The notes under the pieces were generated by a model, which did no database searches, was not told the origin of the DNA, and was given only the letters and a program-made list of their open reading frames with translations. A program made the translations under genes and the position numbers. 64,000 nt of DNA from CAZAYY01 sp964489525. Lineage in GTDB: Bacteria; Chloroflexota; Anaerolineae; Anaerolineales; JABWBV01. Below are positions 1 through 7,547 of the stretch, piece after piece. The DNA lies in the NCBI GenBank assembly GCA_964489525.1, contig CAZAYY010000013.1:42029-106028 (forward strand), in the 5' to 3' direction. Positions within the stretch are counted from its first letter, which is position 1; each line of letters opens with the position of its first letter.

Positions 1-2192
1 GGGCTAATGGTTTCCGTTTCAGGCGGGTATGGCAAACCAATGTTGGGATGTTCTTCCAACCCCAGCAGGTTGTAAAAATTCAACATGGTTTCCTGGCCGA
101 GGATTGCGCCAAGCAAACCTACCGGGCCAGGGCAGCCATGCATCATGGCCGATTCCCAGGTGAATTCTCCGGGGTCACCCGCACAAATCAGTTGCCGGTT
201 GTTTGCCCTCAAGAACTGGTTCGAGGGCAGTTGGGGAATGCCGATTTCAGTCCGGGTGTATGCATAGAGCAGGCTTGCCAGGGCTGTGCCGGGTGGGTAT
301 TGACCTTGAACAGCCCGATTTACCAGGGGTGCCTGTTCAGCGGAGAGCAGCACAGCCCAGTTTTCTTCCAGGTTGTTGGGGTCAAACCCGGGGTAGGATC
401 CCAAAGCCAAAATTTCGCCGGAACGGGCATTCATCAAAACCACTGCGCCAGTATGGGTTCCCATCAGACGATCGACTGTATTCTGAATCTCGATATCTAA
501 GGTTAATTTCACATCGCGACCGGGTGCATGATACCCAAATGCCAGCTCATGCCAGGCTAAATCCCAGGGTTCCATACCCTCATACCCCCGCAGGTAGACA
601 TCCAGCCAGGCTTCCAGGCCAGCCTGCCCCTGGTTCAGGGTAGAATAGCCAAGGGTATGGGCCAGGCCTGGATACAGATACTGCCTCTCCAGGCTGCCTG
701 GTTTGCCCTGGGTATGGGTCAGGGCCTGGTTGTTACGATCGAAGAAATTTCCGCGGGGGGAGTATAAGTCCCCCAGGGGCAGCCTGAAATTGTCACTTCG
801 ATAGGTGAGTTCATCTTCACGCACGATGGTCCACATGCCTAAAAACAGGCTGCATGCCACTAATCCTGCTCCAAGGATTAACCCCAGGTCTAAAATCGTT
901 TTTTGGGTTTCGGGTTCAAGTGGTACTCGCCTTTCGGGTGTGCTGCTAATTAAGACCAGGATAACGGCACCTGTGCAGGCAGTCAGGAAAGATGAACCAC
1001 CATAGGAAACAAAAGGCAGTGTCACACCGGTCAGGGGGTTTAACCTCAAATTTCCGCCGATGATTAAGATTGCCTGGGCAACCAGGTAGGTGGTGATGCC
1101 GCCAGCGAGGTATTTATGAAAGGTCTGCGCGCTTTCCAGCGTGATTTTGATACCACGCATGAGTAAAATTGCATAAAGCAGCAGAATTCCAATCCCACCT
1201 ACCAGGCCATACTCTTCTACAATTGCGGTATAGATGAAATCTGAGAGGCTGACGGGAACAAGGTCTGGGCGTCCCAGGCCTGGGCCTGTGCCGATGATTC
1301 CCCCAGAAGCCATGGAAATCAGCCCCTGGACAATCTGAAAGCCTTTGCCGCTGGCATCCATGAAGGGGTCCAGCCAGATGCTAAAACGAATCCCCACGAT
1401 GTCAAAGAAGAAGTATCCTCCGATGGCAATCCCGGCAAAACCAACCAGGCTGAAGGCGAGAAATTTGCGATCCTGGGTTGCCAGAAAAATCATGGTCACC
1501 AGGATGGCGAGATAAACCAGGGCGGTTCCCAGGTCTCGTTGGAGGATGAGAACCCCCACAGCCAGGACACCAATAAAGCCAATCGGGAGCAGAAGCGCTA
1601 AAATGTTTTTTGCCAGCGGTGCCAGTCCCGACATGTAGCCAGCGAGAAACACAATCAGGATGATTTTCAGGATTTCAGAGGGTTGGACATAAACCCCACA
1701 ACACCCCAGCCAGAGCTGCTGCCCGTTTGCGTCTGGGTTTACCCCGAAAACCAGGGTCGCTGCCGTCAGCCCAATGCCAAGCAGCAGCCAAAGATATTTG
1801 TAACGTTTTAATGCCACCAGGGTAGGTGTTGCCATGATTCCAAGGTTGATAATTGCCAAACCGGCGGCCATCCAGATCAATTGGCGCAGCCCAAAACCGG
1901 ACGATAAACGCCAAATTGCCAGCAGCCCCCAGCCGCTCAACAGGCCAATCACGGGAATCAGAAATGGGTCGTGGCCTGGCAGGCGTTTTCGAGCATGCTT
2001 AAGGGTGAAACCAAACCCAGCCAGCCAGATGGGGATCACTGCCCAGTGGCTCCAGCGCAGGTCGGCGCCCCAATCCTGATATTTGGCGATGGGTGCAAGC
2101 GTCAGGCTGGCAGCGGCAAAAATCAAGAAGCTTGCCGCGAATAGAAACAGCCGCGATTCGGTTATGCGGGGGTTTAACTCAATTTGCGGCAT
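1..2192 (-). CDS. FtsW/RodA-PBP fusion protein (partial, runs off left edge)
   Basis: Start ATG at 2192, 23 bp after mtnP; the frame stays open to base 1 (730 codons). Residues about 1-415 form an FtsW/RodA/SpoVE polytopic module (many hydrophobic segments, a QPSE motif, a PFVSYGGSSFL motif near its end), the glycosyltransferase that polymerises lipid II. With no stop, a class-B PBP-like part follows: one membrane segment, then the family pattern LMNARSGEILALGSYPGFDP and NRAVQGQYPPG. FtsW/RodA and PBP are normally separate neighbours, so this is a true fusion. Where the catalytic SxxK should follow PPG the sequence is T636-A-L-A, and the region expected to hold SxN reads H685-G-C-P. The transpeptidase part may therefore be catalytically dead; the KTG region lies outside the window. 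It is the last visible gene of the FHA-mtnP operon. The fusion is well supported; inactivity is inferred from missing motifs. Confidence 0.85.
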   Translation of the reverse strand, partial: MPQIELNPRITESRLFLFAASFLIFAAASLTLAPIAKYQDWGADLRWSHWAVIPIWLAGFGFTLKHARKRLPGHDPFLIPVIGLLSGWGLLAIWRLSSGFGLRQLIWMAAGLAIINLGIMATPTLVALKRYKYLWLLLGIGLTAATLVFGVNPDANGQQLWLGCCGVYVQPSEILKIILIVFLAGYMSGLAPLAKNILALLLPIGFIGVLAVGVLILQRDLGTALVYLAILVTMIFLATQDRKFLAFSLVGFAGIAIGGYFFFDIVGIRFSIWLDPFMDASGKGFQIVQGLISMASGGIIGTGPGLGRPDLVPVSLSDFIYTAIVEEYGLVGGIGILLLYAILLMRGIKITLESAQTFHKYLAGGITTYLVAQAILIIGGNLRLNPLTGVTLPFVSYGGSSFLTACTGAVILVLISSTPERRVPLEPETQKTILDLGLILGAGLVACSLFLGMWTIVREDELTYRSDNFRLPLGDLYSPRGNFFDRNNQALTHTQGKPGSLERQYLYPGLAHTLGYSTLNQGQAGLEAWLDVYLRGYEGMEPWDLAWHELAFGYHAPGRDVKLTLDIEIQNTVDRLMGTHTGAVVLMNARSGEILALGSYPGFDPNNLEENWAVLLSAEQAPLVNRAVQGQYPPGTALASLLYAYTRTEIGIPQLPSNQFLRANNRQLICAGDPGEFTWESAMMHGCPGPVGLLGAILGQETMLNFYNLLGLEEHPNIGLPYPPETETIS

Positions 2193-2215
2193 GGCAATGT
2201 AAAAAACTTCTCAAA

Positions 2216-3082
2216 TCAATCCAAGTATTTATCAACAAGCAGGCTCAATTTCTGCCGGGTTTCGGAGGGAATTCTGGACGGGTCGGTGATGAGGGCTGAA
2301 GCCAGCGCGTTTTCACAGTGACAATGGTCCCGGTTTTCAGGGAGCAGGTCCACCAGGCTGCGGATGGCCTCTTGAGCCACGCGGGTGTTTTTGTTTAAGA
2401 TCTTGATCACCATTTCAACACTTACCGGTTCTTCGCTTACATGCCAAACATCGTAATCGGTAACATGAGCCATCACACTGTAGCAAATTTCGGCCTCCCT
2501 GGCTAAAAATGCTTCTGGGGAAGTGGTCATACCAATAATGGACATTCCCCAGGCCCGGTAAGTGTTTGACTCACCCCGGGTGGAAAACCGCGGTCCTTCA
2601 ATGGTGATGAAGGTTCCGCCTTTGTGGACGTGGGTTGTGCAACCCTTAACGGCCTTATAGAGCAGGCTTGTGGTTTCGGGGCAGTATGGGTCGGCTACGC
2701 CAATATGGCCCACCAGTCCATTTTCAAAAAAAGTTCGTTTGCGGTCTTTGGTGAAATCGAAAAGCTGGTCGGGAATCACAATATGCCCAGGCGCATAATC
2801 TTCGCGCAGGGACCCGCAGGCACTGATGCTGACGATGCGCGGCACCCCCAGTTGTTTAAAAGCATACAAATTTGCCCGGTAATTAATTTCGGTTGGTGAG
2901 ATAAAATGCCCGATGCCGTGCCTGGCGAGAAAAGCCACGTTTTTCCCTGCCATTTTGCCAATCACAATGGGCGAGCTGGGTTTTCCGAATGGGGTGTCTA
3001 CCTCAATGGTCTCGATTTCTTCCAGGCCTTCCATTTCATATAGGCCTGAGCCGCCAATGATTCCGAGTGTGATTTTTTTCAT
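2216..3082 (-). CDS. mtnP: S-methyl-5'-thioadenosine phosphorylase
   Basis: 288 aa cytosolic purine phosphorylase of the MTAP family. It cleaves methylthioadenosine with phosphate to adenine and 5-methylthioribose-1-phosphate. Visible family motifs: N-terminal GIIGGSGLY, FLARHG(IGH), the substrate loop ITIEGPRFSTRGES, and MTTSPEAFLAREAEICY followed by TDYDVW, the region that separates MTAP from other purine phosphorylases. Length is typical. It starts 3 bp after the FHA gene upstream and is followed 23 bp later by the FtsW fusion, so it is embedded in a cell-wall and signalling operon rather than next to mtnA, which lies near 22.9 kb. Its product is the substrate of MtnA. Strict discrimination from a broad purine nucleoside phosphorylase would need structural alignment, but the motifs favour MTAP. 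Confidence 0.9.
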   Translation of the reverse strand: MKKITLGIIGGSGLYEMEGLEEIETIEVDTPFGKPSSPIVIGKMAGKNVAFLARHGIGHFISPTEINYRANLYAFKQLGVPRIVSISACGSLREDYAPGHIVIPDQLFDFTKDRKRTFFENGLVGHIGVADPYCPETTSLLYKAVKGCTTHVHKGGTFITIEGPRFSTRGESNTYRAWGMSIIGMTTSPEAFLAREAEICYSVMAHVTDYDVWHVSEEPVSVEMVIKILNKNTRVAQEAIRSLVDLLPENRDHCHCENALASALITDPSRIPSETRQKLSLLVDKYLD

Positions 3083-3085
3083 GGC

Positions 3086-3529
3086 TTATTCTTCCTCGTC
3101 ATTTTCAAAAAATTCCAGGTACCGGTCTACCGATTCTACATCCTGTGATTCTGTTGCTGTCAGGGTGGGGTGATCTTTGCGAAAGGATTGGGTTGAGTTG
3201 GAACGAAAATCTCCCTGTTTTGAGCCGGGACGATAGTGTCCAAATATCAAGGGCACTCCAGCAAGCGAAATAATGTCGCCAGGGTTCAGTTCGTGTTGGG
3301 CGGCTTTTAGCCCGTTTACAGACGTCCCCGCCCTGGAATTCAAGTCCACAATATAAAACCGGCCATTTTTTGCTTCCAGCCGGGCGTGCCGGCGTGATAC
3401 CCGTTGGTCGTCGATTACCAGGTCGTTGTCGGTTTGCCTGCCAATGGTGATGACATCTGCTTCCAGTGGGAAAACCTGGCTGCCGTTGACAATCAGAAAA
3501 GTGTTGTTGGGTCTTTGTGGCTTTTCCAT
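3086..3529 (-). CDS. FHA-domain protein (soluble, third of three)
   Basis: 147 aa. A single FHA phosphothreonine-binding domain occupies residues about 15-100, with the core GR...N.LVIDD..VSRRHARLE and the NSRAGTSVNG turn that forms the phosphopeptide-binding loops. A polar tail of about 45 residues rich in Ser, Thr and Asp follows and could itself be phosphorylated. There is no membrane segment. It lies 2 bp after the membrane FHA gene and 3 bp before mtnP. In Actinobacteria, fha genes beside rodA and pbpA connect Ser/Thr kinase signalling to wall synthesis; by analogy this protein probably reads phosphorylation of a partner in the same locus. No kinase or phosphatase is visible here and could lie beyond the left edge. 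Confidence 0.85.
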   Translation of the reverse strand: MEKPQRPNNTFLIVNGSQVFPLEADVITIGRQTDNDLVIDDQRVSRRHARLEAKNGRFYIVDLNSRAGTSVNGLKAAQHELNPGDIISLAGVPLIFGHYRPGSKQGDFRSNSTQSFRKDHPTLTATESQDVESVDRYLEFFENDEEE

Positions 3530-3531
3530 TT

Positions 3532-3966
3532 TTACGAACTCGATTGTGAAATCGCGACCAAAAAATCTACATCGCCAAAGGTGAGAATATCGCCTGTAGT
3601 GATGACCATTGGACTGTTTACCGCTTCACCATTCAGAAATGTGCCGTTTGTGGAGCGTAAATCTTCCACCCACCATTGATTATGCTGGAAAATTAACCTG
3701 GCATGGCGCAGCGAAACGGTTTCGGCATCTACGGTGCAATCTACGGTGGATGACCTGCCAATTCCTACTTCAGGCTGTTTAAACTGGTATTCCTGGGGCT
3801 GCGGCGGCCGGTCAGAGTACAGCGAAATCATTGGGATTTTGCTCCGTTTGTTTGTGGGTTCTACCGCCACCAGGTTTTGCCAGAGCACATATATTGCCCA
3901 CCCCAGAAAAGCATATAAGGCTGCAACCGTTAAAACCCGCAGCAATAGAACGACAAGGCCTGTCAT
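3532..3966 (-). CDS. Membrane-anchored FHA-domain protein (FhaB-like)
   Basis: 144 aa. Residues about 5-28 are one hydrophobic helix (LVVLLLRVLTVAALYAFLGW), then a short linker, then an FHA domain (residues about 60-135) with VGIGRSS, VSLRHARLIF and DLRSTNGTFLNG. The topology matches FhaB/FipA-type proteins: an N-terminal anchor and a cytoplasmic phosphothreonine-reading domain. The start codon overlaps the stop of the upstream FHA gene by 4 bp (ATGA), indicating translational coupling. Placed between the DUF3662-FHA protein and the wall-synthesis fusion, it is likely a scaffold recruited to the divisome or elongasome, which is inference from context. Confidence 0.85.
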   Translation of the reverse strand: MTGLVVLLLRVLTVAALYAFLGWAIYVLWQNLVAVEPTNKRSKIPMISLYSDRPPQPQEYQFKQPEVGIGRSSTVDCTVDAETVSLRHARLIFQHNQWWVEDLRSTNGTFLNGEAVNSPMVITTGDILTFGDVDFLVAISQSSS

Positions 3967-4724
3967 GATTCTGCCCCCAGATTAAGTTTTGGTTTTGTTT
4001 TGTCCAGTTCGTTGGGGGTTTCCAGGCCGAAAACCAGGCGAATATTGCTGATGCGAATTACATCGCCAGGGATCAAATGGTGTTGTTGAATTTTTTGGCC
4101 ATTGACAAAGGTTCCCAGGCGTGAACCCAGGTCAAACAAGATATGTTTTCCAGAAGACCAGCGAATTTGTGCATGGTAGCGGGAAACGGAAGGCTCATCT
4201 AAAACCAGTTGATTCTCTGGCGCCCGACCAATGGTGATCATGTTGGTTTCGAGGGAGACGAACTGGTCTGTGCCCACAATTAAGTAAGCCAGGCTGCCGG
4301 GAGCAGTTGGGGGTGTTTGGGGTCGGATGGGACTGAGGATGCTTACCGTGTCGTTGATGGATTCGGTTTCGTAAAAGCATTCCATTTCTATGGTCTTTGG
4401 ATTCCTTTCAACCCGCCGCAGCAAAATGATAGGTACCTGGCCAGAGCGGACTTGTGTGGCCTCTTCCAATTCGAGGAATACAGTTTGGGCAAAATTGACC
4501 AATACCTGGCGGTCGGGAATCTGGTCATAAAGATTCGCTGGGATCGCAAAAACCACCCTGGTTGGGGGGCGATAATCGGTTTGCCCAGAAAACCAGGTTT
4601 GAATGATGTCAACCAGTTGGCTTCCGATCCGAAGCCCCAAGAAATTGCCTGGAAATACCTTTGAAAGGGTGTGTTCCACCAGGTTGCGCAGGGTTCGTTC
4701 AACGATATCGAGGTTCCGGTTCAT
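3963..4724 (-). CDS. DUF3662 + FHA protein (FhaA-like)
   Basis: 253 aa. The N-terminal half (residues about 1-115) matches the DUF3662 domain that precedes FHA in mycobacterial FhaA. A short linker leads into a C-terminal FHA domain (about 155-240) with ITIGRAPENQLVLDEPSVSRYHAQIRW and SRLGTFVNG. FhaA binds phosphorylated partners of lipid II and wall synthesis in mycobacteria; here it heads an operon with two more FHA proteins, mtnP and the FtsW-PBP fusion. The ATG at 4724 lies 11 nt after a good -10 element (TATAAT), so its 5' UTR would be only a few nucleotides. The weak AGGT before the start is part of the same stretch. Confidence 0.85.
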   Translation of the reverse strand: MNRNLDIVERTLRNLVEHTLSKVFPGNFLGLRIGSQLVDIIQTWFSGQTDYRPPTRVVFAIPANLYDQIPDRQVLVNFAQTVFLELEEATQVRSGQVPIILLRRVERNPKTIEMECFYETESINDTVSILSPIRPQTPPTAPGSLAYLIVGTDQFVSLETNMITIGRAPENQLVLDEPSVSRYHAQIRWSSGKHILFDLGSRLGTFVNGQKIQQHHLIPGDVIRISNIRLVFGLETPNELDKTKPKLNLGAES

Positions 4725-4728
4725 ATCT

Positions 4729-4790
4729 ACCTGGTATTATAATGTATTGTAGTTGAAAGTCACCTGAGAAACGGGCTAAGAATACCAGGT
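4729..4790. repeat. Inverted repeat spanning the divergent fhaA-archease promoter region
   Basis: ACCTGGTATT at 4729-4738 and its exact reverse complement AATACCAGGT at 4781-4790. The half-sites are about 52 bp apart centre to centre, close to five helical turns. The left one overlaps the fhaA -10; the right one overlaps the candidate archease -10 (TAAGAA, with TTGAAA as -35 at 4753). This layout could serve one regulator acting on both promoters. No regulator is known for it. Confidence 0.4.
4736..4763 (-). promoter_or_regulatory. Promoter of the FHA operon
   Basis: Minus-strand -10 TATAAT (4736-4741), 16 bp spacer, -35 GTGACT (4758-4763). The -10 ends 11 nt before the fhaA-like ATG, so the transcript would be nearly leaderless. 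Confidence 0.55.
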
Positions 4791-4810
4791 CAGTTTTTTT
4801 GGAGAAAAGT

Positions 4811-5227
4811 ATGGATCATTTGCCGGCGGGTTTTCGTGAAGTGGAACATACTGCTGATTGGGCGTTATTTGTTTGGGCTGGAAATTTGCCGGCCTTGTAT
4901 GAAACGGCCGCGGAAGGTATGTATGCACTTTCCGTAGCCCGTTTTGGCCATGAGCAGGCCGAGACCATATTGCTCCAGTTTTCGGGTGGTGACGCCGAAG
5001 ACTTGTTGGTTGCGATGCTTACCGAACTGCTCTACCTGGGGGAAGAAAAAAGCCTTGGAGCCCGAAGCCTGAAGGTGCTCCATCTGGATGAAACGGGCCT
5101 GGATATTGAAATTGAGGCAGCGCCAATTTTGTCCAGGGTGAAAGAAATCAAGGCGGTGACCTATCACAATCTTGCAATTGTGCAGGAAAATGATTTGTTT
5201 GAGGTCACCATTGTTTTTGATGTCTAA
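4811..5227 (+). CDS. Archease (RtcB activator)
   Basis: 138 aa from the ATG at 4811, which has GGAGAAAAG six nt upstream; a TTG at 4799 in the same frame is less likely because that ribosome-binding site would then lie inside the gene. The protein begins GFREVEHTADWAL, the archease signature with the metal-binding Asp, and keeps AEDLLVAMLTELLYL and VKAVTYH-type (IKAVTYHNLAI) segments. Archease promotes guanylylation and turnover of the RNA ligase RtcB, whose gene follows 11 bp later. The pair is a classic RNA-repair module. Confidence 0.92.
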   Translation: MDHLPAGFREVEHTADWALFVWAGNLPALYETAAEGMYALSVARFGHEQAETILLQFSGGDAEDLLVAMLTELLYLGEEKSLGARSLKVLHLDETGLDIEIEAAPILSRVKEIKAVTYHNLAIVQENDLFEVTIVFDV

Positions 5228-5238
5228 CGGAGGTTGAA

Positions 5239-6690
5239 ATGCTAACCCAGGAAGATTTAATTAAGATCAGTGATTTTGAATGGGAAATACCGCGTTCTTA
5301 CCGCCAGGATATGCTTGTGCCTGTGCGCATCTTTGCAACCCAGGAGTTGCTCGAAACCGTATTTCGAGATAAATCCCTTGATCAGGCCGTCAATGCGGCT
5401 ACCCTGCCAGGACTGGTGGGGCATGTAACCGTTATGCCGGATATGCACCAGGGTTATGGGTTTCCGATTGGCGGTGTGGCCGCTACGCGTTACCCGGATG
5501 GTGTCATTTCACCAGGGGCAATTGGGTATGACATTAATTGTGGCGTTCGCTTGCTGGCCTCGCACATTCCATATGAGGCTGCCCGGCCATACCTGGCCGA
5601 CCTGGCAACTGCCATTAACCAGAACTGTCCCAGCGGGGTGGGGCAGGGTGGTTCTGTTAAGGTTTCTGTTCAAGAGCTGAACCGGGTTGCAGTTGAAGGT
5701 GCCCACTGGGCCAGGAAAAAAGGGTTTGCCACAGATCAGGATATTCGCCGCACAGAAGAGTCTGGCCGGTTGGATGGCGCCGACCCAGCCATGGTAAGCA
5801 AACGGGCCAGCGAACGCGGCCGAGAACAATTGGGAACCCTGGGCGCAGGGAACCACTTTATCGAGGTGGATGTGGTTGATGCGGTTTATGATGACCAGGC
5901 AGCCGAGGTGATGGGGCTGCGCCAGGGCAACCTTGTGGTCCAAATTCACTGCGGTTCACGCGGCTACGGCCACCAGATTTGCACCGATTATGTCCAATCT
6001 TTCCAGGCAGCGGTTAAGAAATATCAGATTCACCTGCCAGATCGCGAACTGGTTTGTGCACCAATGAACTCCCCCGAAGGCCAGGCTTACCTGGCTGCCA
6101 TGCGTTGTGCGGCCAATTTTGCTTTTGCCAACCGCCAGATTCTTGCCCACCATGTGCGCCGCTCGTTTGAAGAAGCCCTGGCCGGGCGGGTGAAAACCTG
6201 GGAGCTGCACCAGGTTTATGATATTGCCCATAACATGGGAAAAATCGAATCTCATATGGTGGATGGTCAAATGATCAAGGTTTGTGTGCATCGTAAAGGG
6301 GCAACCCGGGCTTTTGGGCCAGGGACGCCCGGCCTGCCTGCTGAGTATGAGAAAATTGGCCAGCCTGTGTTAGTTCCGGGCAGTATGGGAACGGCTTCCT
6401 GGGTTCTGGTTGGCACGCAAACCAGCATGGAGCAATCTTTTGGTTCCACCTGCCATGGCGCAGGCCGGATGATGAGCCGCACCAAGGCAAAACACGAAGT
6501 GCATGGGGAAACCCTGCGCCGGGAACTGCAGGCAGAGGGTATCGAAGTTCGAGCGGGCTCGTTAGCAGGCCTGGCAGAAGAAGCCCCTATCGCTTATAAG
6601 GATGTGGATGCTGTGGTAGAAACGGTTGCTGGCGCCCAAATCGCCCGTAAAGTCGCCCGTCTGACGCCTGTAGCGGTCATTAAAGGCTGA
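5239..6690 (+). CDS. rtcB: RNA-splicing ligase RtcB
   Basis: 483 aa. GTP- and Mn-dependent ligase that joins 2',3'-cyclic phosphate (or 3'-phosphate) ends to 5'-hydroxyl RNA ends, used in tRNA splicing or RNA repair. Visible motifs: VMPDMHQGYGFPIGGV, GYDINCGVR, GTLGAGNHFIEV with metal and substrate residues, HCGSRGYGHQ, and near the C-terminus STCHGAGRMMSR, which carries the His that becomes guanylylated. Length and motif order are typical. AGGT sits upstream of the ATG at 5239. Its partner archease is directly upstream, and two hairpins follow the stop before the convergent aapP gene. Confidence 0.95.
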   Translation: MLTQEDLIKISDFEWEIPRSYRQDMLVPVRIFATQELLETVFRDKSLDQAVNAATLPGLVGHVTVMPDMHQGYGFPIGGVAATRYPDGVISPGAIGYDINCGVRLLASHIPYEAARPYLADLATAINQNCPSGVGQGGSVKVSVQELNRVAVEGAHWARKKGFATDQDIRRTEESGRLDGADPAMVSKRASERGREQLGTLGAGNHFIEVDVVDAVYDDQAAEVMGLRQGNLVVQIHCGSRGYGHQICTDYVQSFQAAVKKYQIHLPDRELVCAPMNSPEGQAYLAAMRCAANFAFANRQILAHHVRRSFEEALAGRVKTWELHQVYDIAHNMGKIESHMVDGQMIKVCVHRKGATRAFGPGTPGLPAEYEKIGQPVLVPGSMGTASWVLVGTQTSMEQSFGSTCHGAGRMMSRTKAKHEVHGETLRRELQAEGIEVRAGSLAGLAEEAPIAYKDVDAVVETVAGAQIARKVARLTPVAVIKG

Positions 6691-6754
6691 CCGGGCCATT
6701 CTTCGTTTTCGAACAGCCCGGTCTTTGCCTGAGGTTCCAAACATGCTGGAACCT
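6690..6754. terminator. Two hairpins between convergent rtcB and aapP
   Basis: ACCGGGC (6690-6696) pairs with GCCCGGT (6716-6722), and AGGTTCCA (6732-6739) pairs with TGGAACCT (6747-6754). Neither has a long T run, so termination strength is uncertain, but the position between two convergent stops suits transcript ends. Confidence 0.5.
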
Positions 6755-6779
6755 GTAAATATCCGAATGGAAATTGAGG

Positions 6780-7523
6780 TTAGTGAGACAAGATTTGGGA
6801 AAGGAACAGCTTTGTGCGGTCTTCCTGAGGATTGTTAAATATGTCTTTTGGCGTGCCGCTTTCCACAATGGAACCCTGGTCGAAGAAAAACATACGGTTC
6901 GCAACCGCCCGAGCAAACCCCATTTCATGGGTGACCACCAGCATGGTCATCCCCGAGTGAGCCAGGGAGATCATTACGTCCAACACTTCCTTAATCATCT
7001 CCGGGTCGAGCGCGGAAGTTGGTTCATCAAAAAGCATGATCTTGGGTTCCATGGCCAGAGCCCGGGCAATGGCAACCCGCTGCTGCTGCCCACCTGAGAG
7101 TTGAGCAGGAAATTTTTCAGCCTGTTCTGGAATGCCGACACGCTCCAGTAGTTCCATTGCTTTTTGTTCTGCCTTCGCACGATCCCATTTCCGGACCTGA
7201 ATGGGTGCCAGGGTGATATTTTGCAAAACGGTAAGGTGTGGGAAGAGATTGAACTGCTGAAATACCATCCCGGTTTCCATTCGAATGGCCTCAATGTTAC
7301 GAACATCGTGGGTCAGCTCAATGCCATCCACAATAATTTGCCCTTTTTGGTGTTCTTCCAGCCGGTTAATGGTCCGGATAAAGGTGGATTTTCCCGAGCC
7401 AGAAGGGCCGAAAATCACAATCACCTCGCCTTTCTGGATTTCCATGGTAACTCCACGCAGGGCGTGGTAGGCGCCGTACCATTTGTGAACATCTTTGGCG
7501 ATAATCATGGGTTGGTTTATCAT
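6780..7523 (-). CDS. aapP: Amino-acid ABC transporter ATP-binding protein
   Basis: 247 aa ATPase of the polar amino-acid uptake family (GlnQ/AapP type). Walker A GPSGSGKST, Q-loop VFQQFNLFPHLT, signature LSGGQQQRVAIARAL, Walker B IMLFDEPTSALDPEM and the switch His (VVTHEMGFA) are all present. It is the last gene of aapJQMP and powers import through the two permeases directly upstream. The start at 7523 follows AGGAGACAGC, a plausible ribosome-binding site, 24 bp after the permease stop. Confidence 0.93.
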   Translation of the reverse strand: MINQPMIIAKDVHKWYGAYHALRGVTMEIQKGEVIVIFGPSGSGKSTFIRTINRLEEHQKGQIIVDGIELTHDVRNIEAIRMETGMVFQQFNLFPHLTVLQNITLAPIQVRKWDRAKAEQKAMELLERVGIPEQAEKFPAQLSGGQQQRVAIARALAMEPKIMLFDEPTSALDPEMIKEVLDVMISLAHSGMTMLVVTHEMGFARAVANRMFFFDQGSIVESGTPKDIFNNPQEDRTKLFLSQILSH

Positions 7524-7547
7524 GTTTGCTGTCTCCTGATACCTATT

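Noticed and set aside
1675..1914. Small ORF on the minus strand inside the FtsW module
   Set aside because: It is in a different frame from the FtsW-PBP gene, whose motifs run straight through this stretch.
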